Source of the DNA: Stratiolaelaps scimitus
Lineage: Eukaryota > Arthropoda > Arachnida > Mesostigmata > Laelapidae
Assembly: GCA_019614645.1 (NCBI GenBank)
Contig: JABWDB010000008.1
Location: 5,084,001 to 5,148,000, forward strand
Direction: 5' to 3'
Length of the DNA stretch: 64,000 bases
The stretch's first letter is position 1. Each line of letters begins with the position of its first letter. The position numbers and the translations under genes are program-made. Below, piece by piece: positions 38,101 to 52,026 of the stretch. The notes beneath the pieces were generated by a model. The model did not search any database. It was not told the origin of the DNA and saw only the letters and a program-made list of their open reading frames with translations.

Positions 38101-41065
38101 TTTTCTCTCGTACATTCACCAGAAAAATAATAATAATATTAATAACGAGTAGCAAAATGAGATCACACTATAGCAAAATTAACCTCAGTTGTATTTGAAT
38201 TCATGTGGATAGGTGGGACGTTTCTTTAACGGGCTCTCTCATTAGGTGGTGTGCTCTACACAAATGGTAATCAATGCGTTGGAATTAGTGTAATTTAACA
38301 GTATTATCTTCTGGCACGAAAATTCTGTTATGACTGTAAACCTGTTGTAAGGTCTTCCTCAGATGTGCTCCAGCGGTGATGACCTAACACCGAGATCGAT
38401 CAATCTGTTTGCCAAAGAAAAACAAACAATTTATATTGACGTTTACCCATACGCAGCAGAAACATTGCCTCTAAAACGAATGTAAAAGATACGCTCTTCA
38501 AGGCGAACGAGGATATATTTGGTAAAATATTTCCTGTACACATTTCATTCATCTCCTATACTATCCTTTAACTGTGCCTTTAAACACCTGGAAACATGTG
38601 CAATTGACAGGCATGCTCTTATGAACGATTTGGGATATGTTAATCGTTGCGACTGAATGGTCTCCAGTCGTTCTCGGTATTGGCAGGCCTTCTTTATCCG
38701 AACGCTTCTTTACATGGTGGGCATCGTGTGCCGGGATGCCGTCGTCACCTACCGCGGGACTCCCGATAGAGGTGAGGAGGGACAGGTCACTAACCTATAT
38801 GACTGGGCGAATATCCCTTGTCCCCTGAAATTCCCTATCAATCAAAGTTGTTATGCACGTTGTACGAAACAATATAGACTCCATTGTCTTGAATGCCATA
38901 GATATCGGTGGCTGTCACAATGGGCACAATCAGTTGAACGGTGAACGGTAGCCCTTTAGTCAGATGGCTATTAGCGTTAGTCATTTGGCAAGGGTTTCAA
39001 GCAAGGAATCCCTTCACTTGTTTTCGGTAACAACGTCGTCATACGTATCCACCAGAAGGAGTTTTGCTCTGCGTGGATTTGGAACCGGAAGTATGTTCGT
39101 AAATGATGAGCAAATTCGGCCGGCAACTGTCACAATAGCAATTTCACCCCATTCTATACCGTTTCCTTCTCCTCGGCTGTATCCACAGTACCGAGCGCGC
39201 TCGGTTAATGTATTTGGACGGGCAACGCTGTCGGCCGAAGCAAAGCAGCATGAACTTCTGTTGTTTCAGTTGTATAAAATGCTCCAGCGATCACTGGGCG
39301 TTCTTGCCGCCTTACCGCCACCGCCAAGATCATCAAGGATGATCTCTCCGAAAGAGGAGCAAAAGACGAGCCCAACCCGCTGCTGAACGGAGCCGCTCGT
39401 CGTCTCTCCCACCGTCGCGTGGGCGTATTTGTGTGTACTGGACGTTTTTGCGTCCTCCCTCCGTCTGCTAAAACGCAAACGCGGGGTGGCGGAGCCATTG
39501 TCAGCCGGGGTCAGCCCTCCCCCCCAACTTCCGTGGCCACTCCCGCCGTGCGACGTTTGCTATGCAAACTCCTCGATGCCGGGGCAGGCATTCTGCTGCC
39601 GCTTGGAGGCCGCCGCTTGTACCGCTGTTACTGCCAAGCGGGCTGAGAAGCAGTTGCCTGCGACGCGAACGGCACTAAGACGGCAAACGGCAGAGACGGC
39701 AAACGCAACGTGGACAGCGTCAACATGGAAGGCTGGCGACTTGAGTGGCTATGGCGGATATGCAAATGAGCAAGGGATTTCGGGCGTCTGGAAAGAGGCG
39801 GTCGGGAAGAGGTACGAGAGGTAGGGAAGATGAAAGGAAACAACGATGAACTGCCACCGCTGTCTCAGCGGACACAGCCTAGCAGTAGCAGGAGGGGGAC
39901 GGCAAGGCCGGCGGCATGCCGGGGGGAATACAGCTGGAAGAGAAGAAGCCAGCGATAAGGAGAGTCAGGTACGCTAGAGAGAGAAAGTGCTGGAGAGAGA
40001 CAGTGGCCCGGCCGATGTACGCGGCGGGAAGTGGAGCGATGCAGTGTGGATGAAGACACTCCAAAGGGCCGGGCACTTCGTTGGTTTAAGGAACTCTGCC
40101 GGTTGGGCGACCGGGTGTGTTCGTTGACTAGGACTCCAGTTGAGGAAAGGCAGGATAAAGGAAGTATAGGGCTGAAAGAGGGATGGATCAACCTGTGGAG
40201 TACTTACTATGGGTCCCACAAGAATAGTAAGTACTCCACAGGTTGCCAGCCTGAAGGCGGCGTTACTGGCGCAGCAGTTTCAGCACTGCGAGCTGCTACG
40301 TTTCAAGACGCCGCCGAAGACGGAGGGGTCGGCGTCGCAATGAGGGGACTTAGGAAAAACGTCCTGTCTCGAGTTTGCGAGAACCCAGAGAACCGCTGCT
40401 GCGCAACTTGTCGCAGTCGTCGTCTGCGCTTGCCGGCGGCGAGACGCATGAAGAACCGCATTCCTGCCCATGCCATTGATGATGGCAGTTACCGGGCAGG
40501 CGGTTACCGCGCCGGCCGCTGGCGACAGACATCCGGCTCCCGGCACGCACGAAAAAATTGCCAGACAAATAGCCCAGTGCAGCTTTGAACAGCGTTGGGT
40601 GTGACACATAAAAAGTCACGAGCGGCCATAGAGGGGGAACGTAGTACATGGATGGTTAAACATCATCGGCGAACAACAGAGAAAGGAGAACATGTAAAGG
40701 TAACTGAAAAATAACTCGAGGTTCTCTGGAATACCAGCGCACACACGTAACATAGTGCTTCTGTTAACTATCAGATGAAAATGGTTGTTTGATTGCACGA
40801 TTTCTGGGTTATGCAGGCGACAAATACGAAAAAAAACAAGGCAAGGAGCGCTTTTGGAAATATATTACGGTGGCGTGGTTGTTTAGAGAAGAAACGCAGG
40901 CTCGTCTCGTTCTATGATTCTATTTTGGAGTGAAAAAATATCAAACAAAGTGTTGTTGGTGAGGGGGCGATAATGTGATGCTGGTGGCGGCACGAGCAGC
41001 GGTTGACAAAGTATGTCATATGCTGTATTTGTTTGAGAATCTTGTTGTGTTGGTGGTGAGACTCG
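35158..41065. other. Gene-poor interval with GC-rich blocks
   Basis: GC-rich blocks at 36.5-37.9 and 39.0-40.6 kb are open in many frames on both strands without domains. The perfect hairpin at 40189-40245 is the only distinct structure. Confidence 0.5.
40189..40245. repeat. Perfect 22-bp stem hairpin
   Basis: Arms 40189-40210 and 40224-40245 are exact reverse complements of 22 bases, with a 13-base loop (40211-40223). The surrounding sequence is GC-rich and has no assignable gene. The dimensions overlap those of a small-RNA precursor, but a perfectly paired stem is unusual for animal microRNAs. Confidence 0.8.
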
Positions 41066-41296
41066 TCACTGTAAGGCTTCGTCATCCGCTCTGGCGGCGG
41101 CAGGCGTGAGGCGATTGTCGCACTGCCTGGTAGCGGCTGGTAGCAAAACATTCATCGACTCGGACGATTTTTCAACGCTCTCTTCTGTCCCATCCATTCG
41201 GCAGCAGCTGCAGCGACAGCTGATCACTGCACGTAGGCCATAATCGGGAAACAACAGAAACGATGACGATGATAACTTCTGAACGGCATTTTCCAT
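41066..41296 (-). CDS. Possible small coding exon, unknown
   Basis: An ATG-initiated frame of 76 residues (MENAVQKLSSSSFLLFPDYG at its start, then a cysteine cluster SCRCSCC and an acidic serine-rich stretch). It could be a first coding exon ending at the GTGACG donor just before its stop. No homologous family is recognised and no partner exon was found, so it may be chance in GC-rich DNA. Confidence 0.2.
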   Translation of the reverse strand: MENAVQKLSSSSFLLFPDYGLRAVISCRCSCCRMDGTEESVEKSSESMNVLLPAATRQCDNRLTPAAARADDEALQ

Positions 41297-42785
41297 AAGG
41301 AAATATTTTCCATTTTACTCGAAGGTCGAGAAAAAGGCTAGATCTTTTATCCTACAGCGCTGAAAGCGAAAAGGACGACATCGCGCTAAGGCACCTCTAC
41401 TCTCGGTCACTACGGATGCACTCCGTAGGAAAGTGAGACGCTAACCTTTAAAAGTGACCGGACGCTCCTCATTGGGGTAACCAACACCAAGAAGCGAATT
41501 CTGAGAGCCATTTTCGAGGTTTCGTCTGTCCACCAAGCCTATCTTACCAAGTCTTTGTATCTTGGATAATGTTGTAGACTAGGTCTCCACTCTTTAGAGT
41601 GTCCCATGGATTTTGCCGTAGACCCCTTCGGAGGCCACCCTCCCAGATGCTTGGGTCCTCAGGGTCATCATGGTGGGCTTGCTGCCAGGACCAGGGCAAC
41701 GGAAGTGCTGATTGTCCTAGCCCTGAATTATTCTAAGGTCCGGGGCGCGCTGTGCTCTTTTAAGGATTACCCAGTTGGTCTTCTTAATGTCTGCGGCGGA
41801 ACGTCTGAGGTAGTGGCGCCCGCTGCAATTTGTCGCCTGCCCAGTCCGGTACCTGCGTCATTGGGCGGTGCCTGATGTGCGTGGTAGCGCCGAGGAATCT
41901 TTCCGCTTCGTTTACTGGAGTACCGCCTTGTGCGTCGTTGTCTGAGGACCGGGAAATGTCGCTCCCGCCCACGGAAGATTCGCATCGATCGAGGCTCTCT
42001 GACACTATGAGGCGTTAACCGATTCGGTTCAGCCGTGATAGAGACAGCAAGAGAAAACAAAAGAATAAAAGACGTTCTCTTAGGCTAGTGGTGACACGGC
42101 GAGGCTGAACGTATTGTTATTTTGCTTCAATTTATTTCGATTCACAGGGGAACGAATCGAGAATACGAATGGTCGCCGGTGAGAAAGGACATGTTCGCAT
42201 ACAGCCCCCTCTTGCTATCTGGAAGCTGCACAGAAGCGGGCTGCTGCCGCCACCCGTTCATGCAGCCACACCTCGTTGAGATGCTTCGAAAAAGGCGAAC
42301 GGGACCATTTTGCCGTTTCGAATTTTAGTTCCCAAGAGGAAAAGCAATATTTGTCAATGTTAAGCGCACACCGCAGGAGCCAACGTCACAGCCAGGCAGA
42401 AAAGAGATGCAAATGCATCTCAACTGAGCGATTCATCAAATTAGAGTCAACAAAGGAACTGCACTTAACGGACAATTTTAAATATAATACATGTGCCACT
42501 AGTTGGGCGAGGGCTCGTTGCGATACGGAACACTCTGCTAATCTGTCCGCCTGCGGATGCTTGTAATCCATCGTGGTTAGCCCTGCTGGGACGACTGTGG
42601 CACATATAAATAAATAAAGCCAGTAGTCGACAAATGACACTTAACAGGCTTCATGGTCTGCCAACGTAAACATATCACTGACCGGTTTCATCGACGCTTG
42701 CTCGCTCGCCTTGATACTGAGGTCGATATGTGATCATACAGTGTATTCAATCCCCTTCTCTACATCTACGCACTCGCATCGGTTA

Positions 42786-42825
<40 letters not shown>

Positions 42826-42840
42826 TTTTTTTTTTTTTCT
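42786..42840. repeat. Compound (CT)n (TA)n poly-T tract
   Basis: Three simple-sequence blocks in a row: CT repeats, then TA repeats, then a run of T. Confidence 0.9.
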
Positions 42841-42929
42841 GTCTCTGCTATCTCTGTGATAAGGTACAATAGTGGTGCGTGAGTGGTTCTGGTCGTGCTC
42901 TCTCTCTCTCCTGCACTTCATCCACTTAC

Positions 42930-43062
42930 TTCCCTTAGAATGGACACAAAGGCCTTAGCCACCAAGGTCGTGAGTAACGTATCAACAATGTTGTCTGTCT
43001 GACTTGACAGCGATGGACGGATGACCATTGCCCAGTGAGCCTCATAATTGTTGTTGCTGCTG
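42930..43062 (-). CDS. Probable internal coding exon of an unidentified gene
   Basis: A very strong acceptor (poly-T tract then GGTAG) precedes a 133-base open segment that ends at a consensus GTAAGT donor. It enters in phase 2 and leaves in phase 0, and encodes 44 residues including NNNYEAHWAMVIRPSLSSQT and an amphipathic helix VDTLLTTLVAKAFVSILRE. The acceptor is an NAGNAG series (TAG, CAG, CAG), so alternative 3-base choices are possible. A candidate next exon in matching phase 0 lies at about 41830-42000 on the same strand (SLDRCESSVGGSDISRSS at its start, ending at a GTACCG donor). The gene's other exons are not found and the family is unknown. Confidence 0.4.
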
Positions 43063-43565
43063 CTACCAAAAAAAAAAACAAGGATGAGTGCGACGGTGGG
43101 AGTTGAAAGCGGAACTAACTTGATTAAAGACAGAATGATGCCGCCCGAGCCCAAAATGCTGCTCCTCCAACAGCAACAACCACTACTCGAAATGTAGCCG
43201 ACTACTATTGCAACTTCTATAAAGCCTTTTCGCCGCTTTTCTCTCGTACCACTGTCATAAATTAAACTCACACTACTTTAGCAAAATGTTTGCCTCTATC
43301 AACATAGATTCGGCTGACGAGGCTAGATACGCCCTCACGTTTCTAAGGGCTAGGTTATCCACTGGCGTTCCACGACGCGAGAGTTTGTCCTTGTGATGGT
43401 GGTCTTCCTCCCTCTCGTGGGCTTCTTTTGCGCTATCTTAATCTTGTTACCTGTTTACACATCCTAAGTGGCCTAACAATAGAAAGGATGGTGGCCTGTC
43501 AGGTGGCCTTCGAGCAACAGTATCTGAACAGACGAGTCAATATGTTTTTGTGTATATAAAAAAGT

Positions 43566-43603
<38 letters not shown>

Positions 43604-43752
43604 GTAGAAAGATTAATTGTGTCGAAAATAAATACACACGCGGTCATTGAGAACGACCACTGGCGTGGAAGAAAACACTACACCACGATACTCTACAAAG
43701 GATCCACAAACCTTTAATGCAACTGTGACATCTTACTTGAGTTTTCAAGAAA

Positions 43753-44369
43753 ATGGCGAGTAAAGGTTGTGTTTCGCATATATTATACTATATGAGATAC
43801 GGAGATGTGGCACTAATGATTTTGTGTGGAGAAGCCCATGAGAGTTGTCCAACGCTCTGTATCATCGTTCCACAGTTGTTTCGCAATCCTATGGAGCACA
43901 AAGCAAGGTGCGTATTATTTTTTTCTATTAAATATATATATTTTAAAAAGTATAACAAGAAAACGTTCAATAATTTTTGTTCTCATTTCCCATTCTTAGG
44001 GAATCGTTATTTGTATTATGTGAATCCATTATGAAATGGCTCAAAAATACTTTTCAAACATTCATAGCCATCTATGTTTCCAGCCTCCGTCAAACAACCG
44101 GATCTACCCCGACAACTATGCGGCTATTTTCTACCCGAGAAAATTTTCCTCGGGCTCATTACGGCGCAAACATCCAGTGGATTCTCATTGCCCATCGTCT
44201 GTCTCTCAACCTGTTTAGTTTTCATCATGCCTCACTGAACCTGAGCCAGGCAGGTTTAACCGGCCGGCCGACTGTAGTGGCCGGCTGCTGTAATCTCATA
44301 CAGTGTGCGCCCACCATATCATTATGTGTTCGCCTTCCTCTGAACTATAATACAAGCTACTCCAACTAA
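43753..44369 (+). CDS. Possible two-exon gene, unknown product
   Basis: ATG at 43753 opens a frame (MASKGCVSHILYYMRYGDVA at its start) that meets a GTGCGT donor after 43907 in phase 2. A pyrimidine-rich acceptor (CATTTCCCATTCTTAG) near 43999 continues in the matching phase and stays open to TAA at 44367-44369, giving about 174 residues. No domain, signal peptide or family is recognised, and codon use is not distinctive. It could be a lineage-specific gene or a chance combination. Confidence 0.25.
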
Positions 44370-47300
44370 TGAGTTCGGCTCCATAGAACGCTTAGACCCG
44401 CTAGAGGACTGGTCTGTTTGATGGAGTCTGCCCACACCTCGTCGACTCGTTCGAACGACGACGACGACGATGGAAACAATGGCAACAACAACAACGACCA
44501 CACCAACAGCAACGACAAGTGTGAACTTCGAAACGCCGAATTGCTATTATGGCATTATACTTCTCTCTGCGATCCGGTTTCCCATCGTGTGGACCACCAA
44601 GCGAAACGTTCACTCCCCAGCAGGAGCGGCTATAAGGCCTGCTGGCGAAGTCCGTTGAGTCCAGCGTCTGCCATTCTGAGCGAGAGTACGTTTAGCACGG
44701 CCGCGTCCGGGAGACTTCCAGCTGGTGGTCTCACGTACGGGTTCGCCCAGAAGGCGTCGCCGAACACTGCGCAATTTGCATTCCCGTCCCTCGGCGTCCG
44801 TTAACGACATTACGCGCCAGGGATATAGCGGGCCCATTGGCTAGCTGGGTCTACAAGGCACACACACACACACGGACTCACAGCTTCAGAACGAACTATT
44901 CTAACTTGCCTTCAAATGTATGGTTGCTGTCAAACGCACATTGCCGACTCGTAAGACCAAAGGCTTGCTGGGGGTATGATGCAGTCGGCCGGGGTCCGCA
45001 TGCCTTGGACCTAGACCCTTAGCCTTGTGTACTAAAACGGCCGGCCCACCTTGGTATGGCCCGTTTTACACTGTCCAACTCGTATATCTTGCAACCAAAG
45101 TGTAAAGAGAGATTAAAAAGTGCGACTGCAAGAACCTAGCGATGGTGAGGCCGAGGGTGGGTCAACAGAGTTTATTGAAGGCAGGAGCTAACCAAGTAAC
45201 AACACTTTTGTCAAATGATTTACAATCACGCATACCATAGGCGTTTTATAACAGTGCACACCAATATATATATATATATATATAAACTAATTCCTAACTA
45301 CTGTATGTTTGAATAGATTATATGTTCGTATTTATAAATAAATAAACGATATATATATATATGTATAGAGAGAGAGAGAGAGAGAGAGAGAAAAGTGCAG
45401 GTATCGTGTGAGACTACACAGCGGTCTGTGGCAAGTAAGTAATTTCATTGTTGCCTACTCAATAGCCCTTACCCGTTATCCCATCGACGCTTCTTTGGCA
45501 CCTGTCCGTACGATGGCATCCCTACGAGCATTTCCGGGTCGAAAAATCCGCACCTTCCCGCTGTGATACCTTGTCTATTTATTCAAGCTGTGTCCCTAAG
45601 TACTCTCGACCTATCGAATGTGTGGGCTGCCAAAAAAAAACAGCTATCCTAAAGTTACGTGAAAATATTGCGGTAGATAGAGAAAGCAGCCGTAAAGGGC
45701 TCAAGACGCGAGAGTGAGAACTAAACTAGTGAACAACAGAGAAAAAGGGAGAGACCACAACGCCGTAATATAACGTATAATAGGGCTTCGTCCCTCCAGC
45801 ACTCATAGAGAACCGTATATACCTATATCGGCCGCTGCCCTCGATGGGGTTTAGTTTTATAGCAATGCTAAAAGTCCTATCCTGCTCGTTAGGTGGCATC
45901 AAGTGAGTATCTAACTCTACCGACCATTGCTGGCGAACCTAGGGTGACATTCGTCCCACCAAACACCTCGGCACTTTAGAAACTTTTGAATGGGAATCTT
46001 CGCCTCTTTGTATAATCAAAAGATTATCTTTGTGTCGTTCGGTGGGACTGTCAAATGTAGATGATCATACACCTATAGAGACATATCATAGTCACATCTT
46101 TTTTTTTAAATATATATATATATATATATATCGTTTGTATGATAGCATCATCAGCGCGGCCATCAATAAACCGTTATGTGCACCATGCGGTATACAAATA
46201 TCTTGGCAATACAGCGATATTCAATCCATTAATAGTTGGTGGAAGCATCCCGCCAGTGCAGAACTCGAGCGTGCGCAAAATATTATTAATGATCAATAAC
46301 TTGATTCGATTATTGCCGTGGCATGGATATAGCTCTGAGAAAGGCAAACTGGTCCACTTTGCAAGCATTTGCCTTGATGCCCCTGACCACAGTCATAAAC
46401 GGATAAGAATTGGGTGAGCGAGCTTGCTCCCTTGTGATATTTTTATTCGTTCTATTTTTAAAGTGTGGCAATTCTCACAGTATTTATATGCGGGTAATAT
46501 GTTTTATATTTGATATTTAGGGATCTTGTTTTAACGGCATTCTAACCGAAATCGGATGAAATGGGAACGCCATTGGCGCGAAACAAGCCAGCAAAGAAGC
46601 TCAATTGGTTATGCGTTCTGCAAGGGGCAACCTCGACTGTAGGTACTGACAGTCAGCTGCGGAGGTTTTTTCACGGTAAGCAAACATATCGCTCGTCATG
46701 TTAGGATCACGAAGCCTCTCGTTGGCAATTGAAGTCAGCAGCGAAGTGGGAAGTGTGCATTTTTGCGTCAGATACCCAAGATCCGAGTGTAGCGAGTGTG
46801 AGTGTAACTACTCGAACGTAATTACGTTACGCAAGTGTTGTGACACGGATTACATTCAACCACCTCGACGTCTGTCGCACAGTTTAAGCTCGATGGTTTC
46901 GTGCGGCTTTTTCTGTAGAGATATGCTCCGTTGCGTCAGAGGACGGGGAGCACAGAGGAATAATTAACTTGTTAACTGTCAACGACAGACTGGCTAACAC
47001 AGCGGGTCACCTCTTCTTACCACCTCAAATTCCCAATGTGTGCTCTTTAGAGTAGATCATTGTACTAGAAGTGCACGAATTAAGAGTTTTAGACTTGTGG
47101 TTTTTCTTGAATTTCACTTCGGCCGATCCACTGCATCTAGTGAGTTGAATGAGTTGTAGTCTGTTTTTTATTTGTGATAGAATTGTAAAACTTTAAGCAG
47201 CAGTGTTCTCACACTGCCTTCTAAATACGTAGGTTCATCAACTAGCCACATTTCAATAGACTCAGCTATGACATCGTTGGCGGACATCAGTTATTTCATG

Positions 47301-50300
47301 TTTGTACGCCCTCTGGGGCCTGTATACTGGATGAATATGTAGATAGATGTGTTTGCTAAGATGGAGATCGCCATTATATCATTCGTCCAAGCTACTTCCG
47401 ATGATAATTATTATTAGTGTTAATTGATTTAACCAAACTTAGGTGGGCCCCATGCCCCAATCACCTTGTGCTCGTTCCTATGGAGTACTCAGCACACTAG
47501 GAGACGATGTAGAAAGCAGAATCTGCGGTCAGAACAGTAGCGCTTCGCGCATCGCCTGGCATCCTAGAAATTCATCATAGACAGAGGCTAACGATAGTTC
47601 GTTGAACGCGAACGACCCCCTATTCAGAAGTGCAAGACAACGACAAACAAGACACGATGACAAAGGAGGACGCTGGAAATAGCAAGGCAACACGCGACGA
47701 CAGGAGGGGCAGAGAGAAACTTATCGAAAGTCAGAGTTTGGCCGAGGAATAGGACCTATGAAAACGAGGCAACGACAAAGTGGCAGTACAACGCATAAAC
47801 CGACGATGTACTGAACGACACACGAGAACATCGTTAAGATCGGGAGGGTGGGTCTGCATCGAGAGGGAATAGTCAAGCGGAAAGGGCCGGAGGAGCTTTT
47901 GGCCGGTGACAGTGACGGCTATGAGAAGTTAGATGTTATCTGGAACAGGGAATGGTATACGCAGCGAGTCCGTTCACCCCAGAGTACCAGCACAGTGAGT
48001 GAGGATAACGGGTCGAACATGACAAACAACAAGGTTGGGACGAGCCTCACTCCGTCGACGATAGAAAGAAAAAGGAAATTCGCTTAAGGTTTAAAGTTCA
48101 GTCCGCCCCTACACGTCGTGCTTACGGAACCGGGTCTTTCCTCTCAGGTCGACTGTCAGATGTCCTTTGGGTGGCCGCGATCAAGTCGAACTTGCGACAG
48201 AGCTCCCACACTCGCTGTACTGGCAGTACTGCGTCTGATCCAGGACTGTGAGTCGAGCAGGCAAAAAAAAATGCGAAGGAAGCAAGGCAGGGCAGAGGCA
48301 AGGGTCTTTGAGTCCCCGAAATAAAAGGTAAAGTCAAGCACATCAAGTCCTCGGGAATGATAGGAGAACACAATGGGAAAAACTGAAGAAAGAGCGGAGA
48401 ATCCAAGAAACTCACTCCCCCGTTCTTTGCGTACGTCCAAACGTCGTTTCTCCCCAGCCCGGGAACACTTGGGAACTCTTGTTAGGATTTCCCAATCCCG
48501 CTGTTAAGCGACTGAGTCCAGCTTGAATACATAGTCTCAAGTAAACGAACACGGTGAAGACTGGTATCAATCTGAAAATCGATGCTTAGCTCATATCTGT
48601 GTATTGAGCCATGCGTGTTCAAAAAAGACCCCCTCATATTGCCATTTTCAATGTATGAAAAGGAATACAATTGGGATGGGACTGACTGGGTTTATGCATG
48701 AAGAAAGGAACATTGGAGTCGAACTGACCAGCTCATAGAGCGAAAGTAAATTTTACTTGAACATTTAAGTTTCTTAGACATTCCCTACCTATTTGGCAAC
48801 TAATAGCCGGATACTACTCGTTGTCTTATGTGCACGATCTTGTAGGCGTGTCAAACCCTTGTGCTCTCCCTTGTTTTTCCGTAATTGTTCGCAGTTAGGA
48901 TCAAGTAGCAGTGACGCATATATTGGATGCGGATTTTCAGTTGGCAGATCAGCATGTAGTTTTCTGTAAATCACGATTCCTGGGTATCGAGCGCATGTGG
49001 ATTCTTCAAAGTTCCTCTAAACGCTGTGCATTCGGGTCACACGTACATATAATACACATTTGGCGTGTCGTTGTTTTGCCGACAAGAGGTAAATTCTCGA
49101 CTAAGACTCAAGCCTATGGAGAACAGAATATTCACGTACAATATAGGAATCATAAAACGTACCCTTCACGAACGAATCCAATGGTCCCTCTGATAGGGTT
49201 TTCCCTGCGGACAAGAAGGCGAATGAGCTTCCCATCGATTCGTCTCGGGGTAGCAGGGAGAAGTCGGAAGGGTGGTGATATCACTCTGTTTCAGTGGGTA
49301 GAACTGATCCAAGAGGGGCTCTCAAAAGATAAGCGGATTCAAGATCACAATTTCTCAGCAGGAAGTAGAAAGATTATGGTTTACAGTTCAGCGTATCCTA
49401 AATTTTGTTCCTGTGGTGTGATACCTGCAATCATTGCCGCGGCGCTCATTCCACACAGTCATTGCAGTCTCCCTTTCCCTGACGTAAATCCCACCGGGAT
49501 CATTTTCATCTCAAAGTCGAGCTGGCGTGATTGGTTCTTCGATGTCCTCATGCGTTCATGATCCCCGAAATATAATATGATCCCGAAATAAGTCAGCGAA
49601 AATCGACACAGCAAATGCCTCTGACACAGCCTCTAGCAGACGACGATGTTTAATCACTTATGTGGCGTCCTTAGTGGATGCCATTTCTCGTTCGGCTAAA
49701 AAAGCGTTCCGTTGACAAGTCATTAGTTCCTTGCTCCTTTAGACCTTCACGAAGACAGCGTGTCGCCTTACTAAGCACTCTTTAAATTGATAGGGATTTA
49801 CTTGATTACTTCATAGATAGTAACAGTAATGAAATACAGCTAGCTTCCGTTTCATATCGTATCTTCCCGTCCTTATATTGAAATGTGACTGCTCTCACAG
49901 TTCCTCCTACTATACAATAGTATAATACATGGTTTATTAACGGAACTGCAGTTTTTTTACAATGCTTTACTTCTCGATAGAAATAAGTCATAAACGCATT
50001 GTTGTTGATGTGCCGCACCCATTTAGTCCCTGCGGCTCAGAATCATCTTCCTTGTGAGAGACTACTTAGTTGATAAATGATTCGAGCCGTCGCCCTACTA
50101 TGCATGTTATATGGCACATTATTTTGGCAAAAAAATAAACTGCCAAAGAATACCAAGAATACAAGTGGCTTTCGTCTATAGATGGGCAGATCAACAAGTT
50201 GCTCATTGACATTGGAATTAGACATAGACATGTCGTTCGAGGAAGCGTAGCCGTGTCGCGAGGCACGATCGGCAATGAACATAATTAAATGTATGAGAAT

Positions 50301-51987
50301 TTAATTGTGCGAGTTCGCTGTGATCGAGAATCAGCCACATCAACAGACAGCCGTTACTTTGATCAGGGTTCTAGAAGTATGATTTGTATTAGCGAATGCG
50401 CCGAATCTAATTGGGTTACGGCAACTGTCCGCCTCGCACAGGTGGGTATCATCGGGTCGGGAGTCGTCCCAGAACACATAGCCTCCCATCGAGGCGTCGA
50501 CCCATGTGCATATATGTTATACTTTAGTAAGTATTGCTTTCTTAATAAAACCCATGTATGTAGTGCTGTACAAGCCACGTGTCGACAATCTAACAGATCT
50601 AATACTTCAGAAATAGAAAAATACAGAATTTGTGCATACAACTAAGGACGAGTTTTACTGAACTGGTCGGGCACATAACTGTTGGCTGCCTCATCCGAAA
50701 GCATATCGAGCCAAGTTTAGTTAATGCAGCTTGCATTAATCAACTTATTCCTTCGTCTGTGCTCTGCGAACATTCGAGGGAACGTAATCTCGTGGTCGTG
50801 ATCTTATAGCCGCGACCGCCATCCAACTTTTCATCCAAAATTAATCTAATCTCATTCTATTTACGTACGAAACCTACATTTACACCAATATACGCAACAA
50901 AGTATTTTATACGACACAATAAGTTTCGGCACTCATCAGCACCGAGTGAGTCACACGCGAACATAAAGCAAACGAAACTTAAAGAGATTAAGCTAAACCC
51001 ACGCGTTTGAGTGGCAAGTGAATGGCTTGTCTATGGACCCCAACAGTTGATTATCAGCTCGCTCCTCTTGTAGTAAAATCCTTATGTCTTGCGACAATTT
51101 CAATTTCACTCTACGACAGAGAGCTGGAAATGATGTATTATGCGATAACAAAGCTAATCTTTACGCAAAGCCCTCAAAGCGTGGCATGGGTAAAAGATAA
51201 ACAAATCCCCTTTGAATTTTGACCGAGGCCGCATTTTCTGTTCACATCGAGTGAAACAGCAGCATCACGAATCCTCTTTCTCAATCATTCCCGCAGACCG
51301 TTGTACCTTTATTACGTCCCTGAACGAGCTAGCACAATCTTGATATAAAAAGGATTTACACCTTATGTTACATATATATATATATATATGACTGTACATC
51401 TTGTATTATAATATTATGCTTATTCTTCATGTATTGTCTATATACCATACAAACGTGTGAATAAATTCTTTTAGGCTATTCTAGTTCGCTCCCCGTAGCC
51501 AAAGAAACGGGCAAACGCATGTACTCAGCAAAGGCTTCCTTCCGTATTAAGCAACAGCAAAGCAGAACAAGCGGCAAACAACAGACCGAACGACAAGCAA
51601 AGATCGACAGCAGCTGCGATGATATTCAACAGAATATACCGATGCGTCCCAGATGAACATGAGCACTCGTAGGACGTTCCATCCTTCACAACATGCCGAG
51701 TTGACGGACTGTTCAACACAACTGATCACTACGCCGTCGTCGTTGTTGTCACCGCCGCCATTTCCAGCTTGGGCCTGCCGAGTGGCGCCAACACATGAAC
51801 ATACACGAGATAGCGGACAGTACCGCTGCAGCTATTGCGATTTGCATTGACAGTTGTCGTAGTAGGTCTGGTCAGCCGTTCAACATCCCGTCCGTCATTT
51901 GGCCCATGGGTACATCCGATCATTGGTCGCGAGGGACACGAACATACATCTTTCCTGCTTCGTATCTTGCTCTTTATCTCTGTTTGT

Positions 51988-52026
<39 letters not shown>

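Noticed and set aside
39429..40609. Frames of 109-185 codons in the 39-40.6 kb GC-rich block, one with a hydrophobic N-terminus
   Set aside because: Frames overlap on both strands, the hydrophobic one starts only at GTG, and no domain or splice structure supports any of them.
46698..46967. 89-codon cysteine-containing frame
   Set aside because: It lacks a signal peptide and a recognisable cysteine framework; likely chance.
51525..51850. Hydrophobic minus-strand frame and a plus-strand frame ending YRCSYCDLH
   Set aside because: Both overlap the same bases, neither has good splice sites, and the zinc-finger-like end stops after one half of the motif.
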